Source: Pseudomonadota bacterium
GTDB lineage: Bacteria; Myxococcota_A; Polyangia; Haliangiales; Haliangiaceae
Assembly: GCA_023428295.1 (NCBI GenBank)
Contig: JAEYYV010000213.1
Coordinates: 1 to 64,000 of the forward strand
Length of the DNA stretch: 64,000 nt
Direction: 5' to 3'
A program made the translations under genes and the position numbers. How positions within the stretch are numbered: the first letter of the stretch is position 1; each line of letters opens with the position of its first letter. The notes under the pieces were generated by a model. It was not told the origin of the DNA, did not search any database, and saw only the letters and a list, made by a program, of their open reading frames with translations. This document shows, piece by piece, positions 17,171 to 25,213 of this stretch.

Positions 17171-17810
17171 ACGACGCGCGGTCCCCCGCGGTCGCGGCGA
17201 GCGCGTCGAGGTGAAGCTCGAGGCCTTGCTCGAACAGCTCGTCGAGATGCGGCGGCTCGAGGAACTCGTGGACCGCAGCGACGCGCGCGTACTTGCGACG
17301 CAGCGCCGCCGATGGCCTGGGCCCGTGCAGCGTGGCGAGCTCGTTCAGCGCGAAGCCATTCACGTACGACGCGACGGCGCGATAGAAGCGCGCGGCGACC
17401 TTGTCCTCGACGTTCTGCTGCTTGCCGAGCTCGAACAAGCGCTCCATGAACGCGTAGCTCGACTCGCTCGTCAACCGGCGTGTCGCGAGGAGTGGAAACG
17501 CGAGCGGGTGATCGAGCGCGACCTTGCGATACGCGTGCGCGACGGCGCGCAGGATCTCGATCCAGTCCGAGCTCGGCGGCGCGAGCACCACGTTCGCGAC
17601 CGGCTTCAGCATCTCGTCGACCACGGCGTCGAGCAGCTCGTCCTTGCTCTTGTAGTACCAGTAGATGGCCATCGCCTCGCAGCCGAGCTCGCGTCCGAGC
17701 TTGCGCGTACTGAAGTCGTCGAGGCCGCCGCGATCGATCAGGAGCAGCGCAGCCGTCCGGATCGACTCGTGCGAGAGCCCCGGGTCGGCCTTGCGCTTCG
17801 TGCGAGTCAC
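17130..17810 (-). CDS. TetR-family transcriptional regulator
   Basis: The product has 226 residues from a GTG that overlaps the stop of the fatty-acid hydroxylase gene (GTGA). The N-terminal helix-turn-helix is ESIRTAALLLIDRGGLDDFSTRKLGRELGCEAMAIYWYYKSKDELLDAV. The rest fits a TetR_C all-helical ligand domain (FPLLATRRLTSESSYAFMERL). Being co-transcribed with the hydroxylase, it probably regulates that operon. A TTTAC-GAT-GTAAA palindrome upstream of the operon is a natural operator candidate. Confidence 0.9.
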   Translation of the reverse strand: MTRTKRKADPGLSHESIRTAALLLIDRGGLDDFSTRKLGRELGCEAMAIYWYYKSKDELLDAVVDEMLKPVANVVLAPPSSDWIEILRAVAHAYRKVALDHPLAFPLLATRRLTSESSYAFMERLFELGKQQNVEDKVAARFYRAVASYVNGFALNELATLHGPRPSAALRRKYARVAAVHEFLEPPHLDELFEQGLELHLDALAATAGDRASSTSATRSTRRARV

Positions 17811-18352
17811 CGCAGCGAGTATGTCTGCGCGTGCGCCGCGTGAACATCCCCGGTGGCGGGATCGATCAGCCACGGCATGCACAGCTTGCGCGGCACCTTG
17901 ATCTGCGACGGATGCTGGTACGTGCCGAACACGAAGTCCCACAGCGGCGTGGTGACGCCATGGTTCTTGCGGCCGTCCACGAAGTGATGGTGAAAGTGGT
18001 GCCGGCGGAGGAAGCGGCCGTACCAACCGAAGCCCGCGTGGGTGTGCTCGCGACGATGGAGCAGCTCGTACACCCCGTAGAACGCGATGAAGCCCGCGAC
18101 GTAGAGGAGGCCACACGTCCACCCCGCCACGGCGACCGCGGGAACCGCGACGACCGGCGCAACGATCGCCGCGACGAGCACCTTCTTGTACGTGGCCGCG
18201 AAGTAGTTGCCCTCGATGTGATGCCGAATGTGCTCGACGCCGAACGGTGTCCGCTTGAAGCGACGGTCATGCCCCATCCAGCGATGGATCACGTACTCGA
18301 GGAACGTCCACGTCAGGACGCCGAGGCCGAGCGCCAGGAGGTGACTCTGCAT
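17807..18352 (-). CDS. Fatty acid hydroxylase / sterol desaturase family protein
   Basis: The product has 181 residues with His clusters that would bind two irons: EYVIHRWMGHDRRF, EHIRHHIEGNY, ELLHRREHTH and RRHHFHHHF. About four membrane stretches are seen (LLALGLGVLTWTFLEY, VAAIVAPVVAVPAVAV, LYVAGFIAFYGVY). Members hydroxylate fatty acids, sterols or carotenoids in the membrane. ATG 18352 directly precedes the first membrane segment. The TetR gene follows with a 4-base overlap. Confidence 0.88.
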   Translation of the reverse strand: MQSHLLALGLGVLTWTFLEYVIHRWMGHDRRFKRTPFGVEHIRHHIEGNYFAATYKKVLVAAIVAPVVAVPAVAVAGWTCGLLYVAGFIAFYGVYELLHRREHTHAGFGWYGRFLRRHHFHHHFVDGRKNHGVTTPLWDFVFGTYQHPSQIKVPRKLCMPWLIDPATGDVHAAHAQTYSLR

Positions 18353-18364
18353 GCCGACGCTCGT

Positions 18365-18377
18365 TTTACGATGTAAA
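18365..18377. promoter_or_regulatory. Candidate TetR operator TTTAC-GAT-GTAAA
   Basis: A perfect 5-3-5 inverted repeat lies 13 bases before the start of the hydroxylase-TetR operon and 50 bases before the divergent GDSL hydrolase gene. Its AT-rich arms stand out from the GC-rich context. Binding by the TetR protein encoded in the operon is inference. Confidence 0.5.
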
Positions 18378-18427
18378 GCTGACGCGATCAAGTGCTCGTT
18401 GCGAGGCGGCCAGCCTATAGTCCACGC

Positions 18428-19198
18428 ATGTTCTCGCGGTACGTCGCGCTCGGTGACAGCAGCACCGAAGGCCTCGACGATCGAGACGACAGCGGCGGAT
18501 ATCGCGGCTGGGCGGACCGGCTCGCGGAGCACGTCGCTTCGCAGTCGCCCGACCTCGCGTACGCGAACCTCGCCGTGCGCGGCCGCAGCGCGGGCGAGAT
18601 CCGCGAGACGCAGCTCGCGCCCGCTCTCGCGATGCAGCCCGACCTCGCCACGGTGGTCGCGGGCATGAACGATCTGCTCCGCGGCAACTGGAGTGCGACG
18701 CGCGTCGCGGGGCACGTCGGCACCATGCTGCGCGAGCTCCGCGCGATCGGCACCACGGTGATCACGTTCACCATCCCCGACGTCTCACGCCGCATGAAGC
18801 TCGGGCGCGCCCTCTCGACGCGCACGCACGACCTGAACACCGCGATCCGCGACGAGGCCGACCACGCGGGCGCCCTGCTCCTCGATCTCGCGTCGTTCGA
18901 GCTCGCGCACGATCCGCGCATGTGGGCCGTCGATCGCCTGCACGGCAATCCCGAAGGCCACGCGCGCATCGCCGCGCAGCTCGCGTTCATGCTCGGTGTC
19001 CCCGGCGTCGAACCCGGCCTCGCGCATCCACCCGCGCCGATGTCCCCGCGCCGCCGCCGCGACGAGCTCGCGGTCGACCTCGCCTGGATCGCGCGCTTCG
19101 TCGCACCGTGGGCCTGGCGACGACTGCGCGGCCGCACGACCGGCGATGGCAAAGCTGCGAAGCGTCCGGCACTCGCGCCGGTTCGTCGACGAGCCTAG
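18428..19198 (+). CDS. SGNH/GDSL-family hydrolase
   Basis: The product has 256 residues. Block I is ALGDSSTEGLDD with the nucleophile Ser in GDSS, block III is VAGMNDLLRG (GxND), and block V is DRLHGNPEGHARIA with the catalytic Asp/His. The fold is that of lipolytic esterases or acyl hydrolases. No signal peptide is evident, so it is probably cytoplasmic. The C-terminal 50 residues are Arg-rich and outside the domain. It is divergent from the hydroxylase/TetR operon. Confidence 0.9.
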   Translation: MFSRYVALGDSSTEGLDDRDDSGGYRGWADRLAEHVASQSPDLAYANLAVRGRSAGEIRETQLAPALAMQPDLATVVAGMNDLLRGNWSATRVAGHVGTMLRELRAIGTTVITFTIPDVSRRMKLGRALSTRTHDLNTAIRDEADHAGALLLDLASFELAHDPRMWAVDRLHGNPEGHARIAAQLAFMLGVPGVEPGLAHPPAPMSPRRRRDELAVDLAWIARFVAPWAWRRLRGRTTGDGKAAKRPALAPVRRRA

Positions 19199-19236
19199 CT
19201 CGGACGGTGCCCGTGGATGCCTGCTACAGTCGAGGT

Positions 19237-19488
19237 ATGGGCAAGCCCGCGGAGCACGTGACCCTCGACGAGGACGTCGAGAACGATCTGCGCAAGCTCG
19301 CGGACCGGTCGGGGCGTCCGCTCGATGAGCTCGCGAATGCGGCGCTTCGCGACTACGTGAAGTACGAAAACCAGGTGGGCGAGTCGGTTCAGCGTGGCAG
19401 CGCCGATATCGATGCGGGACGGACGCGGACGACGCAAGAAGTCCTGAGCTATCTCCAGGAGCAACGACGCGCGCGTAGCCGAGGATGA
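19237..19488 (+). CDS. ParD/CopG-like ribbon-helix-helix antitoxin
   Basis: The product has 83 residues. The N-terminal strand VTLDEDVENDLRKLA followed by helices (SGRPLDELANAALRDYV) is a ribbon-helix-helix DNA-binding domain. The C-terminal tail is charged and would wrap the toxin. Its stop overlaps the start of the toxin gene (ATGA). It would neutralise the toxin and repress the operon, as antitoxins of this class do. Confidence 0.8.
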   Translation: MGKPAEHVTLDEDVENDLRKLADRSGRPLDELANAALRDYVKYENQVGESVQRGSADIDAGRTRTTQEVLSYLQEQRRARSRG

Positions 19489-19787
19489 AGATTGTCTGGT
19501 CGGACGAAGCGGTCTTCGCGCTGACCGCACTCGAGATGAAGCTCGCGGAGCGCTACTCGGCGGAGCGTGCCGCTGAGATCGTGGAGACGCTGGTCCGCCG
19601 CGTCGCCCGCCTCGAACAGCACGGTCAACTCGGGCGAGCCGTTCCCGAGTACGGCCATCCGCAGCTTCGCGAGCTCGTCGACAGCTGGAACCGTATCCTC
19701 TATCGGCTGCGCCCAGACGCGATCGAGATCGTGACGATCGTCCCCGCGCGTGCGCCGCTGGAAACCGGCGATCCCGAGAACGGTTGA
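19485..19787 (+). CDS. RelE/ParE-family toxin
   Basis: The product has 100 residues. It has the ParE/RelE layout: an N-terminal WSDEAVFALTALEMKLAERY helix pair, LVRRVARLEQHGQLGRAVPEY, then RELVDSWNRILYRLRP and IEIVTIVPARAP, the beta sheet with family arginines. ParE members poison gyrase and RelE members cut mRNA, and the sequence does not settle which. It forms a type II toxin-antitoxin pair with the overlapping upstream gene, next to a tRNA gene. Confidence 0.82.
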   Translation: MKIVWSDEAVFALTALEMKLAERYSAERAAEIVETLVRRVARLEQHGQLGRAVPEYGHPQLRELVDSWNRILYRLRPDAIEIVTIVPARAPLETGDPENG

Positions 19788-19803
19788 GGCGGTTAGAGAA
19801 ACT

Positions 19804-19880
19804 TGGGGTGATCAACGGGGTTCGAACCCGCGACATCCAGGACCACAACCTGGCGCTCTACCAACTGAGCTATGACCACC
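19804..19880 (-). tRNA. tRNA-His (anticodon GTG) with encoded CCA
   Basis: The minus strand folds into a complete cloverleaf: acceptor stem GTGGTCA/TGATCAC, D arm AGCTCAGTTGGTAGAGC, anticodon stem-loop CCAGGTTGTGGTCCTGG with GTG as anticodon, and T arm CGGGTTCGAACCC. The extra G at 19880 supplies the G-1 specific to tRNA-His, facing C73, and CCA is encoded at 19804-19806. It is opposite in direction to the neighbouring toxin-antitoxin genes. Confidence 0.97.
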
Positions 19881-19960
19881 GAGTGAGCCGGTTTTCTACC
19901 CGAACCGACGCCTCGCCGCAACGGTGTAAGCACGTGGCCGCGCGAGACGTTTTAGAACCC

Positions 19961-20551
19961 GTGCGGTCGCTTGGCTTTGCCCTGGTCCTTGTCGTCGGTG
20001 TGGGTGTTCACGAGGCGCAGGCCAAGCCCCTACCCCCCGAGGATGTGCATGGGGACCAGCATCCCCCGAGCGGTATCGGCGCGAGCGCCGTGCTGGGGTG
20101 GGCCAGCGACGGCTGGATGGCTCGGCTCGAGTACGAGTTGCTGCCCGTGATGTGGCCCCACGGGACGGTCGGTCCGATCGTCGGCCTCGTCGGCGGGCTC
20201 GAGTACTGGCGCGACGAGGACGACCAGGGGTTCTCGCTGCCCCTCGTGCTGACCACCGGCATCCGTGCGTACGCGATGCGCGCGATGTTGGGCATCGGCG
20301 TTCATGCGCTCACGATCGACAACGTCGCGGGGGATACCGGCGTCGGCGTGTTTGGACCGATCGCGATGGCGACCGTGGGCCTGGACGTGTGGGGCGTGCG
20401 CGTCGGCGTGGACGTGCGCGCCACGCGGCGCTGGCAGTTCGGCGCCGACGACTTCACGCAGCTGCAGCTCGGCATCAGCGTTGGCTACACGTACGGCAGG
20501 TCGGCGCGCGCCGTACGTCCCGATCCGAAACGCGAGAAGCCGTATTACTGA
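19961..20551 (+). CDS. Exported beta-barrel-like protein, function unknown
   Basis: The product has 196 residues. A GTG start gives a Sec signal peptide (LGFALVLVVGVGVHEAQA) ending near residue 21. The mature chain alternates Gly- and aromatic-rich strands (ASAVLGWASDGWMARLEYELLP, GIRAYAMRAMLGIGVHAL, LQLGISVGYTYG), typical of small outer-membrane barrels. The final aromatic is Tyr in PYY. It is not recognised as a specific family. The 3' end overlaps the converging CitE-like gene by 7 bases. Confidence 0.7.
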   Translation: MRSLGFALVLVVGVGVHEAQAKPLPPEDVHGDQHPPSGIGASAVLGWASDGWMARLEYELLPVMWPHGTVGPIVGLVGGLEYWRDEDDQGFSLPLVLTTGIRAYAMRAMLGIGVHALTIDNVAGDTGVGVFGPIAMATVGLDVWGVRVGVDVRATRRWQFGADDFTQLQLGISVGYTYGRSARAVRPDPKREKPYY

Positions 20552-21894
20552 CCGCGGCGTGCGGCCATGATCTTCACGAACGACTTCGAGCGAATCTCGT
20601 CGAGCGTGAGGCCGGTCGCGAGCGCTTCGTCCTCGGTGACCGCGCCGCAGGCGATGCCGCGGAGGAAGTAGTTGAGGAGGCCCTGGCCGGTGGCCGCGTC
20701 GTCGAACACGTCGCCGACGAGCGTGGCTTGCGCGGCTTTGTTGACGAAGTTCGAGAGGCGCTCGCTCGCGGAGGCGAACCCGTCGAGGAAGAACGCGTAG
20801 ACGGCGCCGTAGCGCGTGGGCAGCTGGCCCGGGTGGAGGTCCCAACCTTGGTAGAAGCCGTTGACGAGCGAGTGGCGAACGTCGTCGGCGTGGAGGCGCC
20901 ACGCGGCGTAGACGGCGGCTTTGTTGTCGCGCTTCTGCTCGTCGGTGAGGTCTTTGCCCTTGTGCGGAGCGACCGGCATGATGTTGGTCGCCCCGTCGGA
21001 GAGCGTGACGCCCGTGCCGGCGAACGTGACCTTCATGACGTGCTTGGCGAAGTCGCACGCGGGGTGGCGCATACGCTGGTGCGCGGCGGTGATGTCGCAG
21101 TTCGCGGTGTAGTCGTACGTTCCGAAGTGCGCGCCCGTGAGGCGGCCTTTGGCGGCGTCGTGCAGGCGCGGGAGGATGGAGCGGCCCTTGGGATCGAAGA
21201 TCGATTGCGTGGTCTCGACCATGAACTCGACCTTGAGCGAGCCGGGCGCGAGATCGAGGCGGTCTTCGAGGAGCTCGAACGTGTCGACGAGCGCCGTCAC
21301 GTCGGTGCGCGAGAGGATCTTGGGCAGCGTGACGACGAAGTTCTCGGGGAGACGACCGCCGGACTTGTCGAGCAGCTCGGTGAGGAAGATGTCGAGCGTG
21401 CGGAGCGAGCGCGCCGCGAGGTCGCGCGTGAGCGGCTTGATGCGAATACCGATGAACGGTGGCAGCGTGCCAGCGGCCATTCCCGCGGCGACTTGCGCAC
21501 CCGCGTTCGCGGCGTGACCGTCCTCCTCGGCGTCGGGGCGGTTGCCGTATCCGTCCTCGAAGTCGATGCGAAAGTCCTCGACGGCTTCACGGCGCAGCTT
21601 CTCGCGCACGCGCTCGTACACCTTGGGTGCGAGGTCGCCGCGAATGCCGATCGCTTCGGCGAACGAGGCAGCGTCCGGCGCGTAGGTGTCGAGCGAGCGG
21701 AGCGCGAGCTCGCCGAGCTTGTTCGCCGTCTCCGACGAGAACAGCTGCGCGCCGCCGTAGACGGTGTGCACCGGTTGGCGCGCCCCCGAGTCGCCGGGAT
21801 AGCGCTCGAACACCTTCGCTTGAGCGCGCTGCACGCGCTCGAGCACTTTCGCCAGCTTCTTCTCGGAGAGGGAGGTACGCGCCGCGGTTGTCAT
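20545..21894 (-). CDS. CitE/HpcH-HpaI-like protein (DUF6986 type) next to ureide genes
   Basis: The 449-residue product resembles the HpcH/HpaI aldolase-citrate lyase superfamily. It has DFRIDFEDGYGNRPDAEEDGHAA, FIGIRIKPLT, VEFMVETTQSIFDPKGR (the metal-binding Glu region), and GAHFGTYDYTANCDITAA. In databases such proteins may be labelled 'phosphoenolpyruvate kinase' or aldolase. It lies 84 bases after uraH on the same strand. Disposal of glyoxylate released from ureidoglycolate is a plausible role, but that is inference. It is longer than CitE or HpaI (about 280). Confidence 0.7.
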   Translation of the reverse strand: MTTAARTSLSEKKLAKVLERVQRAQAKVFERYPGDSGARQPVHTVYGGAQLFSSETANKLGELALRSLDTYAPDAASFAEAIGIRGDLAPKVYERVREKLRREAVEDFRIDFEDGYGNRPDAEEDGHAANAGAQVAAGMAAGTLPPFIGIRIKPLTRDLAARSLRTLDIFLTELLDKSGGRLPENFVVTLPKILSRTDVTALVDTFELLEDRLDLAPGSLKVEFMVETTQSIFDPKGRSILPRLHDAAKGRLTGAHFGTYDYTANCDITAAHQRMRHPACDFAKHVMKVTFAGTGVTLSDGATNIMPVAPHKGKDLTDEQKRDNKAAVYAAWRLHADDVRHSLVNGFYQGWDLHPGQLPTRYGAVYAFFLDGFASASERLSNFVNKAAQATLVGDVFDDAATGQGLLNYFLRGIACGAVTEDEALATGLTLDEIRSKSFVKIMAARRGQ

Positions 21895-21978
21895 CCGAGG
21901 CGTTGTATCGCGAGGCGGGTCGCCGGGCGAGCCACGTACGACGTTCAGTCGCCGGGAGCGCGGGGAGCGCCGGGAGGC

Positions 21979-22311
21979 TCAGCTCCCGCGATACGTCGAG
22001 TACCCGAACGGCGAGAGCAAGAGCGGCACGTGGTAGTGCGCGTCGCCGTCGACGACGGTGAACTGGATCTCGACGAGCGGGAAGAACGCCTTCGTCCCGT
22101 GGGACTCGAAGTACGGCGCGATCTGAAAGCGAATGCGGTATGTCGCTGGCTGCACCGGACCTTGCGGCGTCAATGTGCGCAGGCGCCCGTCGCTGTCGGT
22201 GATGCCCGCGCCGACGAGCTGCCACGTGGCGCCGTCTCGCCGCTCGAGCTCGATCGCGATGTTCTTGCCGGGAATGCCGAGGGACGTGTCGAGGACGTGT
22301 GTCGTGATCAT
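21979..22311 (-). CDS. uraH: 5-hydroxyisourate hydrolase (transthyretin-like)
   Basis: The 110-residue product hydrolyses 5-hydroxyisourate to OHCU, the step after urate oxidation. The motifs are complete: MITTHVLDTSLGIPGKN at the start, RIRFQIAPYF and HYHVPLLLSPFGYSTYRGS at the end, including the diagnostic C-terminal YRGS. The ATG at 22311 overlaps the stop of the upstream bifunctional gene, so the operon is translated in series. Confidence 0.96.
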   Translation of the reverse strand: MITTHVLDTSLGIPGKNIAIELERRDGATWQLVGAGITDSDGRLRTLTPQGPVQPATYRIRFQIAPYFESHGTKAFFPLVEIQFTVVDGDAHYHVPLLLSPFGYSTYRGS

Positions 22312-23834
22312 GCGAGCTCCACGAGTAGCTTCGCGAGGCGAAGCCGGGTGATCTTCATTTGCTCTTCGGCGGCGCAGCGCAGCTCGCTGGCCGGATCGTT
22401 CGCGAGGCGCGCGGTGCAGTCCGCGAGCATCGCGTCGGCGGACTTGCCCGTCGCGCACACGATGTAGAGGAAGCCGTGCTTCGCGTCGTACACACGTTGC
22501 GCTTCTGCGAGGTCGCTCATGGTTTTCGCGTTCGCAGCGACGGTGCCGCCCTGCTCGCCCGCGGACCACTTCGTGTCACCGCTCGCGGGCGCCTTCTTCT
22601 CGCCGATGCGCGGGTGCGCGCTGAACGCCTCGCGATGTGCCGCCTCGTCGAGCGACCACCACACGCGCTCCGCTGCGCGTAGCATCGCCGCCGTGTCCTC
22701 GAACGGACGCAGCGCGGCCAATGCATCGGCGAACTTCGTCGAGCCGCAACAACGCTTGAACGCGGCGCTCGCGTCGAACGCGGTCATCGCGTTCAGCACC
22801 GCGAGCGACGGCGCGGCCTCGGGCACGAGGTTGCCCCACGCACGCAGTCGCGCCACACCGCCGCACGGATATGCCGAGAGGCGCAGGTGCGTGACCGGAC
22901 CGATGCGGCGCAGATCCTCAGAGAAGAAGTGACGCGTATGCGCCTGCATCGGCGACGCGACGAGCGGCCGCCAGCCGGTGAGCTGATCCGCTGCGACGCC
23001 CGGGGCATACACGCCCTCGACGGTGCACAGCGCTGGCGCGTTGCCCTTGAAGTGCGACGTATCGAGCAGCAAGCGCTCGATCGTTCCCGCAGCCGCGAGC
23101 CGGATGATCGCCCAATCGTTGCCCGGTCCACGGCGGCGCCGCGTCTCCCAGCCATCGGCCATCGACATCGGCTCGCCGCGCTTGATGAGGTTGTTGCGCG
23201 AGCCAAAGAACATGTCGCTGCACGTCTCGACGACAGCGCCGTTCTCGAGCGCCGCGAGATCCACGGGCCCGCCGAGCGCGCGCAGCGTGCTCCACGCCGG
23301 CACTGCCTCGCCGTGCACGCGCAAGCGCGCCACGCCGCCGTCCGGATAGATCTGCAAGCGCAGATGCGTGAACCGGTTGCCGTTCGCGATCTCGAAGTAG
23401 TTCTTGGTGTTGCCCTCGAGGTTCGAGCGCGGAAGGATCTCGGTCCACGCGGCGCTCTCGAGCGCGCGCAGATCGAGCGGGTCGTCGACGCTCGTCGCGT
23501 AGATCGCCGCGCTCGCCGGATAGTTCCCGCGGAACCACGCCGTATCGACGACGATCCCACGGATGACGCCGGGCATACCGAGGCGGATCAGACACCAATC
23601 GTGGACGTCACTCTCGGGACCGGGCGCCACGCCATCCGCGGGACGGAAGCGGCGCGTCTCCCAACCATCCATCCACTTGCCGCGATCGGTGTAGAGGTGC
23701 TCCCTCCACACGGCCTCCTCGGGCTTGAGGAGGTTCTCTTTCTCGGCGAAGAACTCGTCGTTGCACGCGAGCGTCGCACCACCGACGGTGGCGCTCGCGA
23801 GATCGGGAAGATCCGTCCAAACAGGTGCAGTCAT
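22308..23834 (-). CDS. Bifunctional allantoicase / OHCU decarboxylase
   Basis: This is a fusion of 508 residues. Residues 1-335 are an allantoicase with its two repeated jelly-roll halves: the first contains DGWETRRFRP, WCLIRLGMPGVIRGIVVDTAWFRGNYP and FTHLRLQIYPDGGVARLRVHG, and the second contains DGWETRRRRGPGNDWAIIRL and THLRLSAYPCGGVARLRAWG. From about residue 344 an OHCU decarboxylase follows, with FSAHPRIGEKK (His407) and WSAGEQGG (Glu427) as active-site elements. It would make S-allantoin from OHCU and later split allantoate to urea and ureidoglycolate. It overlaps allB upstream and uraH downstream. Confidence 0.92.
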   Translation of the reverse strand: MTAPVWTDLPDLASATVGGATLACNDEFFAEKENLLKPEEAVWREHLYTDRGKWMDGWETRRFRPADGVAPGPESDVHDWCLIRLGMPGVIRGIVVDTAWFRGNYPASAAIYATSVDDPLDLRALESAAWTEILPRSNLEGNTKNYFEIANGNRFTHLRLQIYPDGGVARLRVHGEAVPAWSTLRALGGPVDLAALENGAVVETCSDMFFGSRNNLIKRGEPMSMADGWETRRRRGPGNDWAIIRLAAAGTIERLLLDTSHFKGNAPALCTVEGVYAPGVAADQLTGWRPLVASPMQAHTRHFFSEDLRRIGPVTHLRLSAYPCGGVARLRAWGNLVPEAAPSLAVLNAMTAFDASAAFKRCCGSTKFADALAALRPFEDTAAMLRAAERVWWSLDEAAHREAFSAHPRIGEKKAPASGDTKWSAGEQGGTVAANAKTMSDLAEAQRVYDAKHGFLYIVCATGKSADAMLADCTARLANDPASELRCAAEEQMKITRLRLAKLLVELA

Positions 23835-25180
23835 AGAAGCGCTCCGGTCTCACTCACGAGGACACGACCGTCCTCGGCAATCTTGTGTCCACGCAGATAC
23901 GTCGCCCGCACCGCACCACGGAGCTGCTCGCCCGCGTACGGCGTCACCTTGTGTTTGTGCTCGACACGCTCGGGCACCACGGTCGTCGTGCCGTTGTCGT
24001 CGAAGATCACGAGATCTGCGTGCGCGCCGGGCACGATCGCGCCCTTGGTCCCGACGAGCCTCGCGAGGCGCGCGGGCCCCTCACACATCCAGCGCACGAG
24101 ATCGGTGAGCGTGTGTCCACGCCGCGCTGCCTCGGTCCACACGACCGACAGCGCGAGCTGGAGTCCCGCCACGCCGCCCCACGCCGCCATGTAATCGCCC
24201 TGCTCCATCGCCTTCAAGTTGGGCGAGCACGGCGAGTGATCGCTCGCGACGAGATCGAGCACACCCTCCGCGAGCGCGGCCCACAGCGCCTCGCGATTCT
24301 GTGCATCGCGGATCGGCGGCGCGCACTTGAACGGCGTCGCTCCGTCGGGGATCGACTCCGCCGCGAAGTGCAGATAGTGCGGACACGTCTCCGCCGTCAG
24401 CGGCAATCCCTCCGCGCGCGCGGATCGCAGCTGCGCGATCGCACTCGCCGCCGAGTGATGCACGATGTGCGTGCGCGCGTGCGTCTCGCGGCACAGGCCG
24501 GTCACGAGCGCGATCGCCTGCTCCTCGGCCGCACCGGGCCGCGACGCGAGGTACGTCGCGTACTTCTTCGGATCCGCGTGCTGCGCGGCGAGCTGCGCCA
24601 TCGCTTCATCGATCGGCCCCGCCACCTCCGCGTGCACGAGCAGCGGCGCGCCGAGCCCCGCGAGGATCTGCATCGCCGGGCGCAGCTCTCTCTCGCCGAC
24701 CCAGCCGAACTCCTCGACGCCCGAGTCGACGAGAAAGCACTTGAAGCCACGCACGCCGTCCGCGACGAGCCCAGCGAGCTCGCCTGCATTGCCCGGCACC
24801 ACGCCGCCCCAGAACCCGACGTCCACGCTGCACTGCCCCTTCGCCGCGGCGCGCTTGGCGGCGAACGCCTCGCGCGTCGTCGTCGGTGGGATCGAGTTGA
24901 GCGGCATGTCGACGAGCGTGGTGATGCCGCCGACGGCAGCGGCGCGCGTGGCGGTGGCGAAGCCTTCCCACTCGGTGCGGCCAGGCTCGTTGAGATGCAC
25001 GTGCGTGTCGACGATGCCGGGCAGCACCGCGAGATCGCCGACGTCATCGACGGCTGCCCCCGCTGGAACATCGTCGTGACCGCCGACGCGATCGATCACG
25101 CCGTCGCGAATGTGAATGGTCGCCGGCGTGATCGCACCGCCGGTGACGACACGCGTAGAGCGCACGATGCGAACAGACAT
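23831..25180 (-). CDS. allB: Allantoinase
   Basis: The 449-residue cyclic amidohydrolase opens allantoin to allantoate. THVHLNEPGRTEWEGF gives metal-ligand His60 and His62, GFKCFL gives the carboxylated Lys147, and AETCPHYL and SDHSPC give further His/Asp ligands. Its 3' end overlaps the allantoicase-OHCU gene by ATGA. Only 33 bases separate it from the lectin lipoprotein gene upstream, so that gene may share the transcript. Confidence 0.95.
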   Translation of the reverse strand: MSVRIVRSTRVVTGGAITPATIHIRDGVIDRVGGHDDVPAGAAVDDVGDLAVLPGIVDTHVHLNEPGRTEWEGFATATRAAAVGGITTLVDMPLNSIPPTTTREAFAAKRAAAKGQCSVDVGFWGGVVPGNAGELAGLVADGVRGFKCFLVDSGVEEFGWVGERELRPAMQILAGLGAPLLVHAEVAGPIDEAMAQLAAQHADPKKYATYLASRPGAAEEQAIALVTGLCRETHARTHIVHHSAASAIAQLRSARAEGLPLTAETCPHYLHFAAESIPDGATPFKCAPPIRDAQNREALWAALAEGVLDLVASDHSPCSPNLKAMEQGDYMAAWGGVAGLQLALSVVWTEAARRGHTLTDLVRWMCEGPARLARLVGTKGAIVPGAHADLVIFDDNGTTTVVPERVEHKHKVTPYAGEQLRGAVRATYLRGHKIAEDGRVLVSETGALL

Positions 25181-25213
25181 CGCGCGCAGTATCAGCGCTT
25201 CATGCCGCTCGCG

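Noticed and set aside
19804..20551. Integrated genomic island at tRNA-His
   Set aside because: No integrase, no repeated tRNA end and no change in base composition.
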